A stretch of DNA of 64,000 bases from positions 1,674,001 through 1,738,000 of the forward strand of contig JAUSZU010000001.1 of assembly GCA_030817875.1 (NCBI GenBank). The letters are read 5' to 3'. This stretch comes from Flavobacterium sp. W4I14. Lineage in GTDB: Bacteria; Bacteroidota; Bacteroidia; Sphingobacteriales; Sphingobacteriaceae. A program made the translations under genes and the position numbers. Positions 37,154 to 46,304 of the stretch are shown here, in pieces. The first letter of the stretch is position 1, and each line of letters begins with the position of its first letter. The notes below the pieces were generated by a model. The model was not told the origin of the DNA. It saw only the letters and a list, made by a program, of their open reading frames with translations, and searched no databases.

Positions 37154-38266
37154 TTAAATGGTGATTTTTCTTTTCCTGGAGATGATATCCCAGTATTTTA
37201 GTGATTGATCAGCCCCCACACAAAGCGCTTTATCATGCAGGGCAACTGTCGGGCAAATGTGATAGGGCAAGCCATAAAGCATGTCGCCCACCTTATAGTT
37301 TTCGGGATTTTCTGCTTTTAAAACCAAATGTTCTTCACTCTGACTTTGCACTTCGAGCTGCGGGGCATTCAGGAAGAATACCCGGTTTTTCAGCTCCTTT
37401 TCGGCAGCAACGGCTTTATGCCCTAAATCTGTACAGATTAAATCTTCTGTAGGTTTAGATACGATGCGGCTGATCACAAGCGCTGCGGTACTAAATTGCT
37501 GTTCAGCAAAAGCATCCTGGTAGCCTTTGTCCCATAAAATAAAAGTGCCGGGGCTGCAGTCAAAATCTGTATGCTCGGCATATACCGGAAAAGTTGGCGT
37601 TCCACCGGCGATAACCGCTAAATGCGCAATGCCTAAAGCTGCTAAAGTTTCTTTTAAACGATGAAGCTGCGCAATAATAGGTTTTGCTTTTTGGGAGCGA
37701 ATATCAATGGACGAATCATGAATGTGGCCATCATAAGCATGCAAGCCTTTTACATTGATGTTAGGAAGGTTAAGTAACGCTGCAACTAAACCGTGAGCAA
37801 GTTCAGGCAAAATTCCTGTCCTGTTCATGCCTACGTTTAAATCGATATATACGTCAACCACTTTATTTTCCGAAACCGCCATATCAGAGATTGCGCTTGC
37901 GGTTTCAATATTATCAAGCAAACAGCTGAAACTGGTGCCTGAATATTGATATATGAGTTTAAAGAAACGGTTAATGTTTTCGCCAACGGGCTGGTAGGCC
38001 AATAAAACATCTTTGGCCTTAGCCAAGCCAAGCATTTCAGCTTCGGCGATGGTTGCGCATTTGAATTTATGAATACCGGCATCGATTAGCATGTGGGTAA
38101 TTTCCAAACATTTATGCGTTTTAACATGCGGCCGAAGTCTGCCGACATCATTGATCATACCTTTCAGTATGCCAATGTTTTCACGGATTCTTGTTTCGTA
38201 AAAAACAAGCGCAGGTGTTTCCAGCGCCTCCTCATTCGGGATTATGTACCAGTCTTGCTGCTGCAT
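37154..38266 (-). CDS. D-threonine aldolase / D-serine dehydratase-like PLP enzyme
   Basis: A 370-residue fold-type III PLP enzyme with an alanine-racemase-like barrel. RPHVKTHKCLEIT carries the PLP lysine, VIAGGTPTFPVY a phosphate-binding loop, and YGLPYHICPTVALHD near the end the His-x-Cys metal site found in D-threonine aldolase and eukaryotic-type D-serine dehydratase. It cleaves or deaminates a D-hydroxy-amino acid. It starts 2 bases after the RidA gene and ends 8 before the dipeptidase. Confidence 0.9.
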   Translation of the reverse strand: MQQQDWYIIPNEEALETPALVFYETRIRENIGILKGMINDVGRLRPHVKTHKCLEITHMLIDAGIHKFKCATIAEAEMLGLAKAKDVLLAYQPVGENINRFFKLIYQYSGTSFSCLLDNIETASAISDMAVSENKVVDVYIDLNVGMNRTGILPELAHGLVAALLNLPNINVKGLHAYDGHIHDSSIDIRSQKAKPIIAQLHRLKETLAALGIAHLAVIAGGTPTFPVYAEHTDFDCSPGTFILWDKGYQDAFAEQQFSTAALVISRIVSKPTEDLICTDLGHKAVAAEKELKNRVFFLNAPQLEVQSQSEEHLVLKAENPENYKVGDMLYGLPYHICPTVALHDKALCVGADQSLKYWDIISRKRKITI

Positions 38267-38268
38267 CG

Positions 38269-38739
38269 TTAAAAAAGTTCGAACAATGCTTCAACTTCTA
38301 CAGGAATATTATCCGGCAAAGAGCCAAAACCAACAGCGCTTCTTACACCAATGCCATTTTCCTCACCCCAAACTTTTGCAAAAAGCTCACTGCAACCATT
38401 AATAATATAGGGATGTTTTTCAAACTCCGGTGTACAATTTACCATGCCTAAAACCTTAATTACCCGTTTAACCTTGTTTAAACTACCGATGTTTGTTTTT
38501 ATGGTAGAAAGCATGGTTAAGCCCACCTGCAACGCGGCAGTCTTACCTTCTTCCTGAGATAAGTCAGACCCGATCCGTCCAATAATTAATGATTTATCAT
38601 CCTGAACCGGGCCATGGCCGCTTAGGTAAAGGTATTTCCCATCAACTAAACACGGTTTGTAAACGCCAAGTGGCGCGGGTGCGGGAGGTAAATTAAGTTT
38701 CAGTTGTTCGAAGCGTTCGTCGGGAGTTAAATTTTCCAT
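38269..38739 (-). CDS. RidA-family enamine/imine deaminase
   Basis: The 156-residue protein belongs to the longer RidA branch. VRSAVGFGSLPDNIPVEVEA carries the conserved Arg and the terminal Glu-Val-Glu segment; YLYLSGHGPVQDD is the N-terminal motif. RidA proteins destroy reactive enamines made by PLP dehydratases, which makes sense directly ahead of a D-serine dehydratase-like gene. Confidence 0.92.
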   Translation of the reverse strand: MENLTPDERFEQLKLNLPPAPAPLGVYKPCLVDGKYLYLSGHGPVQDDKSLIIGRIGSDLSQEEGKTAALQVGLTMLSTIKTNIGSLNKVKRVIKVLGMVNCTPEFEKHPYIINGCSELFAKVWGEENGIGVRSAVGFGSLPDNIPVEVEALFELF

Positions 38740-38757
38740 ATGATGTATTTGTTATTT

Positions 38758-40074
38758 TTAAGCGATGATTATTTTAAGCAAAAGTACACCCAAAAGGCCT
38801 GCAATGCCAACAATAGATTCCATTAAAGCCCAGGATTTGAAGGTATCTTTCAAAGTTAAACCGAAATATTCTTTAAACATCCAGAATCCGGCGTCGTTAA
38901 CATGAGAAAACATTAAGCTCCCGGCACCAACCGCTAAAACCATCAGGTTAGGATTGGTATGCGTATGCTGCATTAAAGGGACAATAATGCCAGCCGTGGT
39001 TAAACCGGCAACTGTTGCCGAACCCACACAAAACCGGATGATTGCGGCAATCATCCAGGCCAGAAACAATGGCTCTGCTTTAACATACTGCAAATAAGCG
39101 GCAATCTGATTACTTACACCGCTCTCTGTCAAAACCTGCTTTAAAGCCCCGGAGCCTGCAATGATCAAAAGAATTAAGGCGATATCTTTAATGGCATCAG
39201 CATAAATATGCATGATCTCCGTAATTTTTTTTCCTTGCGATATGCCCAGTAACCATGTGGCAACAATCAATACAATAAGCATCACAACAGATGGATTTCC
39301 GGCAAATAAAATATAAGGCAGGATAACAGCATCAGGCCTTAAAAGCATGGGAACAAAGGAAGCAACTGCAAGTAATAGTACAGGAAGTAGAGCTGTAAAA
39401 AAGCTTTTAAATCCACCTGGAAGTTGTTCTTCAGTTAACTCTTTTGGACTGAAAGAAGCCAACGGGTTTGCAGGAATGGCTTTGAGCGTACGGGCGAAAA
39501 TGGGGCCGCCTAATATAATTGCAGGAATGGCAACAGCTAAACCATAAAATAATGTCAAACCCATATCAGCCTGGAATTGAATTACTAATGCTGCAGGAGA
39601 AGGATGCGGAGGCAAAAATCCATGTGTTACGGATAAGGCGGCTAACATGGGTAAACCGATGTATAACGCAGGCAATTTATAACGGTAAACTACGGAGAAT
39701 ATTAAGGGAACCATCAGCACGAAGCCTATACCGTAATACAAGGGAATGCCAATAAAAAAGCCGGTTAAAACCATGGCCCATTGAATATATTTTTCACCGA
39801 AAATAGTCATGCTCACCTGGGCGATCTTTTGCGCTGCACCACTTTCGGCCACCAGTTTACCAAGCATTGCCCCTGCCGTAATGATAATGGCTAAGGAGCC
39901 TAAAACATCGCCCATGCCTTTTTCGATACTCGATGGAATTTTTGAAGGTGGCAAGCCCAAAGCCAGGCCCGCAATAAAAGATACCGCTAAAAAGGCCAAA
40001 AAAGCATTGATCTTAAATACAGAAATCAGTACAATTAATAAGGCAATGCAAATAAAAACAATGAGTATAGTCAT
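38758..40074 (-). CDS. GntP-family permease of the D-amino-acid operon
   Basis: 438 residues, strongly hydrophobic. AGAMLGKLVAESGAAQKIA, HGFLPPHPSPAALV and GAGSLMFSHVNDAGFWMFKE parallel the permease at 11886. Some GntP members carry D-serine (DsdX) rather than gluconate, and the linked D-amino-acid enzymes point that way here. It is the first complete gene of the operon, starting immediately after the stop of a gene remnant. Confidence 0.9.
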   Translation of the reverse strand: MTILIVFICIALLIVLISVFKINAFLAFLAVSFIAGLALGLPPSKIPSSIEKGMGDVLGSLAIIITAGAMLGKLVAESGAAQKIAQVSMTIFGEKYIQWAMVLTGFFIGIPLYYGIGFVLMVPLIFSVVYRYKLPALYIGLPMLAALSVTHGFLPPHPSPAALVIQFQADMGLTLFYGLAVAIPAIILGGPIFARTLKAIPANPLASFSPKELTEEQLPGGFKSFFTALLPVLLLAVASFVPMLLRPDAVILPYILFAGNPSVVMLIVLIVATWLLGISQGKKITEIMHIYADAIKDIALILLIIAGSGALKQVLTESGVSNQIAAYLQYVKAEPLFLAWMIAAIIRFCVGSATVAGLTTAGIIVPLMQHTHTNPNLMVLAVGAGSLMFSHVNDAGFWMFKEYFGLTLKDTFKSWALMESIVGIAGLLGVLLLKIIIA

Positions 40075-40200
40075 TTAATTTACGATAATTTCATCAACCA
40101 TTAACCAGGCTTTTGTGCCTGCACCATAAAAACCGTCAGGGATAATGCCAATATTGGCGGCATTAATCCCATTCGTTTGATTATTCAAAATTATTTGCGG
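40075..40200 (-). pseudogene. C-terminal remnant of a lost operon gene
   Basis: About 41 codons remain open before a stop at 40201, reading GINAANIGIIPDGFYGAGTK and AWLMVDEIIVN, then TAA directly against the permease ATG. There is no start codon in context. It resembles the end of a secreted beta-sandwich or sialidase-like protein. The exact abutment with the permease suggests a former upstream operon member removed by deletion. Confidence 0.55.
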
Positions 40201-40237
40201 CTATATTTATCAGAAGGCATAAACCCAAATTCAATGA

Positions 40238-40588
40238 TCAACCTGCATCGCAGCTCACCGTTTCCATTTCAGTAAGTTCGAAGGTAAGGTTCATCGAACG
40301 TCCACCAAGCGGCCTGGTGCAGTGCTTAACCATTGCAGGAATGGTGAATAGCTGCCCTGGTTTAAGCTCAACTGTACGGCCCTCAAGATCAATTAATAAA
40401 GTACCTTCAATGCCTATAAAGGTTTCATCACTATTTGGATGGTAGTGCCAGTAAAATGGCTCCGTCATAACCCCCACCCTTACAACATGGTCATTAAAGA
40501 GGGAAAGCGGAATATTTTTGTAGCTGCTTACGCCGGCGGTTTCCTGCTCAATATCAATCACCGTAAGCTGAGGTATGGTCCTGATCAT
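40238..40588 (-). CDS. Cupin-domain protein
   Basis: A 116-residue single cupin. YWHYHPNSDETFIGIEGTL gives motif 1 (two His and a Glu), and LKPGQLFTIPAMVKHCTRP gives motif 2 with the last His, so the metal site looks complete. Such proteins bind or isomerise small molecules; substrate unknown. It is 37 bases upstream of the gene remnant, on the same strand as the D-amino-acid operon. Confidence 0.85.
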   Translation of the reverse strand: MIRTIPQLTVIDIEQETAGVSSYKNIPLSLFNDHVVRVGVMTEPFYWHYHPNSDETFIGIEGTLLIDLEGRTVELKPGQLFTIPAMVKHCTRPLGGRSMNLTFELTEMETVSCDAG

Positions 40589-40749
40589 TTTTAAAATTAC
40601 ATATTTTCTAATTTAAACCCTATTAATAGGTGATTACATCTTTAATACCGGAGTTATCACTGATTGAAAGATAGATAGACACCCGGAGTGGATATTGCAT
40701 ATCATACCCGCTGTTCCGATTTATACAATTTATTTTATAAAGCATCGGT

Positions 40750-40757
40750 TAGCTTTG
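40750..40757 (+). promoter_or_regulatory. Possible promoter of the VOC gene
   Basis: TAGCTTTG fits the TAnnTTTG box, 36 bases ahead of the ATG. The upstream TTTG partner is not clear, so this is tentative. Confidence 0.4.
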
Positions 40758-40793
40758 TGAAATTCCTTAATTTTAAATTATAAGCAAATTCTT

Positions 40794-41246
40794 ATGGAAC
40801 AGAACCAATTGATCAGAATGGATAATATGGGCATTGTTGTGGCATCGCTTGACAATGCAATCTCTTTTTTCACCGAAATCGGACTGAAACTTGAAGGCCG
40901 GGCAACAATCGAGGGTGAATGGGCAGGTAAGGTTACCGGGCTGGGCAACCAGCACGTGGAGGTCGCCATGATGGTGACCCCTGACGGCCATAGCCGACTT
41001 GAAATTTCGCAGTTTCTTAGTCCGCTTACCATTTCAGACCACCGCGAAGCACCGGTTAATTCCCTTGGCTACCTGCGTGTAATGTTTACGGTTTCAGATA
41101 TCGACGAGTTATTGCCTAGATTGCAAAAATACGGCGCCACACTTGTTGGTGAAGTTGTTGAATATGAAAACGTTTACAAACTTTGCTACATCAGGGGGTC
41201 AGAAGGTCTTCTAATCGGGCTTGCGCAGGAGCTTCACAAAAAATGA
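40794..41246 (+). CDS. VOC-superfamily (glyoxalase/dioxygenase-like) protein
   Basis: The 150-residue protein has two beta-alpha-beta-beta modules: MDNMGIVVASLDNAISFFTE opens the first and GYLRVMFTVSDIDELLPRL the second, and LCYIRGSEGLLIGLAQEL closes it in the glyoxalase manner. Metal-binding positions are only partly kept. Members include glyoxalases, dioxygenases and resistance proteins; no specific function can be assigned. It is monocistronic and divergent from the cupin gene. Confidence 0.85.
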   Translation: MEQNQLIRMDNMGIVVASLDNAISFFTEIGLKLEGRATIEGEWAGKVTGLGNQHVEVAMMVTPDGHSRLEISQFLSPLTISDHREAPVNSLGYLRVMFTVSDIDELLPRLQKYGATLVGEVVEYENVYKLCYIRGSEGLLIGLAQELHKK

Positions 41247-41459
41247 CGAAATTGATAACCCATAGCGTCTTTAAAAGGAAAGCACATCAGGTCCATCCTT
41301 ACAGCGACCTCTGCGGAGTATTGCTCATAAATATGTTCGCTTGATAAGCAAAAATACCTATAAATGGGCTTGCCTCCCAAAAAATATTGTTTTGGTTTCA
41401 AGATGCTTTCCTAGTTAATGGTACAGACAACCTTCGCCTGTACCTTTAACCATCCCGTC

Positions 41460-42206
41460 TTAGGCTTTCAGGCTCATGCCCCCGTCCATTACGATTTCTG
41501 CCCCTGTAATATAAGTGGCATCATCACCACAAAAGAAGGTAACCATTTTGGCCACATCCTCAGATTTTCCGATTTTGCCGAGCGGAATACGGCCGATCAA
41601 CCACTGATTAATGCCTGCTAACTGCTCTCTGCTCAGTCCTATTTTGTTCATGATTTCTGTAGCGATAGGGCCTGGACTCACGCTGTTCACCCGGATCTGG
41701 CGCGGTGCAAGCTCTACCGCTGCAATACGCATCACCGAGTTCAGTGCTGCTTTGCTTGAAGAATAAATTGAGCTGTTTGCCCCGTCCATATGTGCGGTAT
41801 TCGAAGAAAGGAATACTACAGAACCACCATCATTCAGCAATGGGATAAATTTGCTCAAGGTAAAATAAGCGCCTTTAAAATTAACACCAAAAATGTTATC
41901 AAAACTTTTTTCAGTGGCATCAGCAATGCTGCTCTGCTCCACTACACCCGCATTAATAAATAGGATGTCGATTTTACCAAAGATTGTTCCTACCTCACTC
42001 GCCAACCCTTCAATTGCGGTGATCTGGCTTTGATCTGCCACCAATCCTATCACACCAAGGTCTGATGCAGCCTTTTCAACGGCATCTTTTCTCCTTCCGG
42101 TAATAATCACCTCTGCACCCAGGGCTTTTAATTCTTTTGCGGTGGCATAACCGATGCCGCTATTTCCGCCGGTTATCAGCGCTTTTTTTCCTGTTAAATT
42201 GTTCAT
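41460..42206 (-). CDS. Short-chain dehydrogenase/reductase
   Basis: A 248-residue SDR counted from MNNLTGKKALITGGNSGIGY (42206); an upstream in-frame ATG adds 46 residues of no value and would run through the regulator's promoter. TGGNSGIG binds cofactor, NAGVVEQ and SSNTAH follow, and YSSSK is the catalytic Tyr-Lys pair. The end DGGMSLKA is typical. It is divergent from an HxlR regulator, which usually controls such a neighbouring oxidoreductase in response to reactive compounds. Confidence 0.92.
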   Translation of the reverse strand: MNNLTGKKALITGGNSGIGYATAKELKALGAEVIITGRRKDAVEKAASDLGVIGLVADQSQITAIEGLASEVGTIFGKIDILFINAGVVEQSSIADATEKSFDNIFGVNFKGAYFTLSKFIPLLNDGGSVVFLSSNTAHMDGANSSIYSSSKAALNSVMRIAAVELAPRQIRVNSVSPGPIATEIMNKIGLSREQLAGINQWLIGRIPLGKIGKSEDVAKMVTFFCGDDATYITGAEIVMDGGMSLKA

Positions 42207-42245
42207 GATAAAAAAATAAATTTTATACCTCCAAAAATACGGCTG

Positions 42246-42288
42246 TATTGATATACTTTTGTAGTCAGTATAACAGAGTATACCAATT
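42246..42288 (+). promoter_or_regulatory. Promoter/operator between SDR and HxlR genes
   Basis: TACTTTTG (42254-42261) is a likely -7 box of the HxlR gene. GTATTGATATAC and AGTATAACAGAGTATAC around it form imperfect dyads of GTATAC-like half-sites, as expected for an HxlR operator that controls both genes. Confidence 0.5.
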
Positions 42289-42672
42289 ATGGAGACAGAA
42301 AAAACAATCCAGCTTGCGACAGAGTTGCTGTCCAATCCACGCAACCAAAAAGAAGAGGTACAGGCTTTACAGGATACGCTTTATGTGCTCGGGGGCAAAT
42401 GGAAACTGCCGATCATTAATTCCATCTGTAACGGCAATAAAAGATTCCGGGATATTGAAAGAAGCATTCCGGGAATTACCACGCGGATGCTGAGTAAGGA
42501 ATTAAAGGAAATGACGGCAAACCAACTAATCAAAAGAACAGTGATAGACGATACTCCTGTAAGTATTGAATATACTTCCACTGAATACTGCCAGTCTTTT
42601 GGTGGTATCATCTTGGAAATGATCAGGTGGGGCAAAAGCCACAGGCAACGCTTGAAGGGAGCTGCTGATTAG
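42289..42672 (+). CDS. HxlR-family transcriptional regulator
   Basis: The 127-residue protein has one winged helix: LYVLGGKWKLPIINSI, then GNKRFRDIERSIPGITTRML and SKELKEMTANQLIKRTVI. PVSIEYTSTEYCQSF forms the wing and end helix, as in HxlR/YodB. No cysteine is present at the usual N-terminal redox position, so it may sense a ligand other than electrophiles. It probably represses the divergent SDR gene and itself. Confidence 0.9.
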   Translation: METEKTIQLATELLSNPRNQKEEVQALQDTLYVLGGKWKLPIINSICNGNKRFRDIERSIPGITTRMLSKELKEMTANQLIKRTVIDDTPVSIEYTSTEYCQSFGGIILEMIRWGKSHRQRLKGAAD

Positions 42673-42883
42673 GTAAATGGCTAACCATTTTTATTGATGT
42701 AAAGTTCCATGATCTAAAAAGAACGGGACTAACCAAATCTATCTTTGTCTTAGCCAAATCGACTAAGAGAAAATTATCTTATTGGTATCAATTTTATCGG
42801 GCCGAATGAAAATTGTATTTTTCCAAAAAAACGGCAGATAAATTAAGCACAGCTTAATGTACCAAACACCCTACAAGTAATAT

Positions 42884-43756
42884 ATGAATAAAGCATTTCT
42901 AATTCTTCTCTTAACTTTTTTTACGGCAGTAGTTTTTGGACAGAAAAACAGACCAAATGAAAGCGATAAAAGTAAACCCTTTGTTTTGGGGCGAATAGAC
43001 GAAATCCAATCAAAAGAACTGGCTGAGAAAAGAATCTTGAACATTTACCTTCCTGAAGGCTATAACCAAAATGATACTACAAAATATCCGGTAATTTATT
43101 TGCTTGATGGTTCTGCCGATGAAGATTTTATCCATATTGTAGGGCTTGTACAGTTTAACAGTTTCGAATGGGTAAATCAGGTGCCTAAATCAATTGTGGT
43201 GGGCATTGCTACTGTAGATCGGAAACGGGATTTTACTTTCCCCACCGCTATTGAGGGCGACAAGAAAAGCTATCCTACAACAGGCCATTCGGATAAATTT
43301 ATTTCGTTCATCGAAAAAGAGCTTCAACCCTATATTCAGGCAAAATATAAAACGAATGCGAACAAAGCCCTTATTGGACAATCTTTAGGCGGTTTGCTGG
43401 CTACAGAAATCCTGATTAAAAAACCTGCACTTTTTAATAAATACATCATCATTAGTCCTAGTTTATGGTGGGACAATGCTTCGCTGTTAAATCAGGATTC
43501 CGAAATGAAGGGAAATACTTTTAAGCAACAAACTGATGTTTACATTGGTGTAGGTAAAGAAGGCCTTACGCCAACTGAAATACCCAGGGTGATGGAAGTG
43601 GATGCAAATTTATTGACTGAAAAAATAAAAGGTTTCAAGAACAAAAACGTAAAAGTATATTTTGATTTTTTACCACAGGAGAACCATGCAACGATTATGC
43701 ATCAGGCGGTATCCAATTCTTTTAAATTCCTATACCCGGTAGTGAAAAAAGAATAG
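42884..43756 (+). CDS. Exported esterase (Fes/EstD-like alpha/beta hydrolase)
   Basis: A 290-residue protein with signal peptide (LILLLTFFTAVVFGQ). YNQNDTTKYPVIYLLDGS and LIGQSLGGLLATEI give the PF00756 esterase outline with the serine in GQSLGG; ENHATIMHQ holds the catalytic His. Family members hydrolyse acyl esters of siderophores or carbohydrates in the periplasm. It is monocistronic, with no siderophore genes nearby. Confidence 0.88.
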   Translation: MNKAFLILLLTFFTAVVFGQKNRPNESDKSKPFVLGRIDEIQSKELAEKRILNIYLPEGYNQNDTTKYPVIYLLDGSADEDFIHIVGLVQFNSFEWVNQVPKSIVVGIATVDRKRDFTFPTAIEGDKKSYPTTGHSDKFISFIEKELQPYIQAKYKTNANKALIGQSLGGLLATEILIKKPALFNKYIIISPSLWWDNASLLNQDSEMKGNTFKQQTDVYIGVGKEGLTPTEIPRVMEVDANLLTEKIKGFKNKNVKVYFDFLPQENHATIMHQAVSNSFKFLYPVVKKE

Positions 43757-43869
43757 GGTTTAAAAAATATCCAACACGAATGGGTGCAAAATTCCATATC
43801 CAAAACCATGCTACTAAAACGTTAAAATGAAGGTTTTTGATTAAAAAAGCAATAAAATTTTTTAATTCA

Positions 43870-43902
43870 AATAAATAAACGTTAATTAGACATTTATTTA
43901 TT
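43870..43902. promoter_or_regulatory. 33-base inverted repeat just before araB
   Basis: AATAAATAAA (43870-43879) and TTTATTTATT (43893-43902) are perfect inverted arms around 13 bases, ending 3 bases before the araB ATG. The position suits an arabinose-responsive operator or a translational control hairpin. Confidence 0.45.
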
Positions 43903-43905
43903 GTT

Positions 43906-45606
43906 ATGAGCACAGCAAACTATGTAATTGGAGTGGATTACGGGACAGATTCTGTCCGGTCAGTTCTAGTCGATACCGCAAACGGAAAGGAAATAGCATC
44001 GTCTGTTTTTCTTTATCCAAGATGGCAGAAGGGTTTATATTGTAAACCGGCCGTTAATCAGTTCCGCCAGCATCCGTTAGATTATATTGAAGGTTTAACA
44101 CACACTATAAAAGATTGTTTAACAAAAGCAGGTGGTGCCGATATTGCACATCTGGTAAAGGGAATTTCGGTAGATACAACCGGATCAAGTCCGGTGGCTG
44201 TTGATGCAACGGGTACTCCCCTTGCCCTGACCAAAGGTTTTGAAGAAAATCCAAATGCCATGTTTGTGCTTTGGAAAGACCATACCTCAGTTAAAGAAGC
44301 CGCAGAAATTAATGAACACGCTACTAAATTTAGCACCAATTACCTTAAATATGTAGGTGGCATTTATTCATCAGAATGGTTCTGGTCTAAATTATTACAC
44401 ATACTAAGGGTCGATTCGACTATTAAAAAAGGTGCTGCATCGTGGGTAGAACATTGCGACTGGGTTCCGTTTTTACTTTGTGGCGGAAACGACATAACGA
44501 CAATGAAACGCAGCCGTTGTGCCGCCGGGCATAAAGCACTTTGGGCAGAAGAGTTTAACGGTTTACCTCCTGAAGATTTCTTTAGCAGTTTAGATCCGCT
44601 TTTAGCAGGCTTTAGAGATAAATTGTTCGCCGATACCTATACTTCTGATATTTCTGCGGGAACATTGAGCGAAGAATGGGCAACTAAACTGGGCTTAAGT
44701 ACAGATGTAGTTGTGGGCGTTGGTGCATTTGATGCACACATGGGTGCGGTTGGCGGACAGATTGAACCTTACTACCTGAGTAAAGTAATGGGTACGAGTA
44801 CCTGCGATATTTTGGTTGCACCCAATCAGGATTTACATGGAAAATTGATTAATGGGATCTGTGGACAGGTTAATGGCTCGGTAATTCCGGGTATGGCAGG
44901 TTTAGAGGCCGGTCAATCTGCTTTTGGTGATGTTTATGCCTGGTTCAAGAATTTAATCAGCTGGCCATTAAATCATTTACTTACTGAATCTGATGTAATT
45001 GATGAAGCTACAGCTACGGCATTAAAGGCAGAGCTCGAAGGAAAAATAATCGCCAATTTAAGCAAGCAGGCTGATGCTTTACCAGATGGCGACTACGCCG
45101 AACTGGCTATCGATTGGCTGAACGGCCGTAGAACACCAGATGCAAATCAGGAACTTAAAGGCGCCATAACGGGTTTAGGTTTGGGAACCGATGCACCACG
45201 GTTTTTCCGTGCCTTAGCTGCTGCCACCTGTTTTGGTGCGAAAGCCATTGTGGATCGTTTTAAAGAGCAGGGCGTTCCGGTAAAAGGAATTATCGGGATT
45301 GGCGGTGTAGCAAAAAAATCGGCCTATATTATGCAAATGATGGCAGATGTATTGGAAATGCCCATCAGAATCCATCGTTTTGAACATACCTGTGCATTAG
45401 GTGCGGCGATGTTCGCTGCCGTAGCAGCTGGCATTTATCCAGATATCGAAGCAGCAATGGCGGCCATGGGAACAGGCTTTGAGAAAGAATATAAGCCAAA
45501 TCTAAAAAAACAAAAACTTTACCGCCAGCATTACCAACAATATTTGGGATTAGGCAGGTACCTGGAGAAATACAATAAAAAAGATGTAAAACCTTACTTA
45601 TCATGA
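43906..45606 (+). CDS. araB: Ribulokinase
   Basis: The 566-residue FGGY-family kinase phosphorylates L-ribulose. YVIGVDYGTDSVRSVLVD is the N-terminal phosphate loop, GISVDTTGSSPVAVD the second motif, HCDWVPFLLCGGND a ribulokinase signature, VGAFDAHMGAVGG the catalytic Asp region, and GIIGIGGVAKKSAYIMQMM the FGGY end motif. Length matches ribulokinase. The araD ATG overlaps its stop by 4 bases. Confidence 0.95.
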   Translation: MSTANYVIGVDYGTDSVRSVLVDTANGKEIASSVFLYPRWQKGLYCKPAVNQFRQHPLDYIEGLTHTIKDCLTKAGGADIAHLVKGISVDTTGSSPVAVDATGTPLALTKGFEENPNAMFVLWKDHTSVKEAAEINEHATKFSTNYLKYVGGIYSSEWFWSKLLHILRVDSTIKKGAASWVEHCDWVPFLLCGGNDITTMKRSRCAAGHKALWAEEFNGLPPEDFFSSLDPLLAGFRDKLFADTYTSDISAGTLSEEWATKLGLSTDVVVGVGAFDAHMGAVGGQIEPYYLSKVMGTSTCDILVAPNQDLHGKLINGICGQVNGSVIPGMAGLEAGQSAFGDVYAWFKNLISWPLNHLLTESDVIDEATATALKAELEGKIIANLSKQADALPDGDYAELAIDWLNGRRTPDANQELKGAITGLGLGTDAPRFFRALAAATCFGAKAIVDRFKEQGVPVKGIIGIGGVAKKSAYIMQMMADVLEMPIRIHRFEHTCALGAAMFAAVAAGIYPDIEAAMAAMGTGFEKEYKPNLKKQKLYRQHYQQYLGLGRYLEKYNKKDVKPYLS

Positions 45607-46304
45607 GCAACTATCAGGATATAAAAGAACAGGCTTACCTGGCCAACATGCAGTTGCCCAAATTGGGGCTGGTACTTTTTACCTTCGGTAATGTGAGTGC
45701 TGCAGACAGATCGAAAGGTGTTTTTGCTATTAAACCAAGCGGTGTGCCTTACGAAGATTTATCGCCGGAGAAAATGGTGATTGTAGATTTTGACGGAAAT
45801 ACTGTTGAAGGAAGTTTACGTCCCTCATCAGATACCAAAACCCATGCGGTTTTATATAAACACTGGGCAGAAATTGGCGGGATTGTACATACCCATTCTA
45901 CTTATGGCACAGCCTGGGCGCAGGCGCAAAGGGCAATTCCAATTTTCGGAACTACTCATGCCGACCATTTAACCGTAGATATTCCATGTGCACCCCCCAT
46001 GGCTGATGAAATGATCAAAGGGAATTATGAGTACGAAACGGGGTTTCAGATCATGAACCATTTTGAAAGTTTGGGTTTAAGTTATAAGGAGGTCGAAATG
46101 ATTTTGGTGGGTAACCACGCTCCTTTTACCTGGGGAAAAACGGCCGAGAAAGCAGTTTATAACAGTGCGGTTTTAGAAACTGTGGCACAAATGGCTTTGT
46201 TAACAGAACAGATCAATCCGCAGGCCCCAAAGCTGAAAGATTCGTTGATAGAGAAACATTACGAGCGTAAACATGGTGATGGTGCTTATTATGGACAGAA
46301 GTGA
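45603..46304 (+). CDS. araD: L-ribulose-5-phosphate 4-epimerase
   Basis: A 233-residue class II aldolase-fold epimerase. LVLFTFGNVSAADR and IKPSGVPYEDLSPE bind phosphate; IVHTHSTYGTAWAQA gives the two zinc His, and TTHADHLTVDIPCA the third region. VGNHAPFTWGKTAEKAV is the C-terminal signature. It converts L-ribulose 5-phosphate to D-xylulose 5-phosphate, closing the arabinose route with araA and araB. Confidence 0.95.
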   Translation: MSNYQDIKEQAYLANMQLPKLGLVLFTFGNVSAADRSKGVFAIKPSGVPYEDLSPEKMVIVDFDGNTVEGSLRPSSDTKTHAVLYKHWAEIGGIVHTHSTYGTAWAQAQRAIPIFGTTHADHLTVDIPCAPPMADEMIKGNYEYETGFQIMNHFESLGLSYKEVEMILVGNHAPFTWGKTAEKAVYNSAVLETVAQMALLTEQINPQAPKLKDSLIEKHYERKHGDGAYYGQK

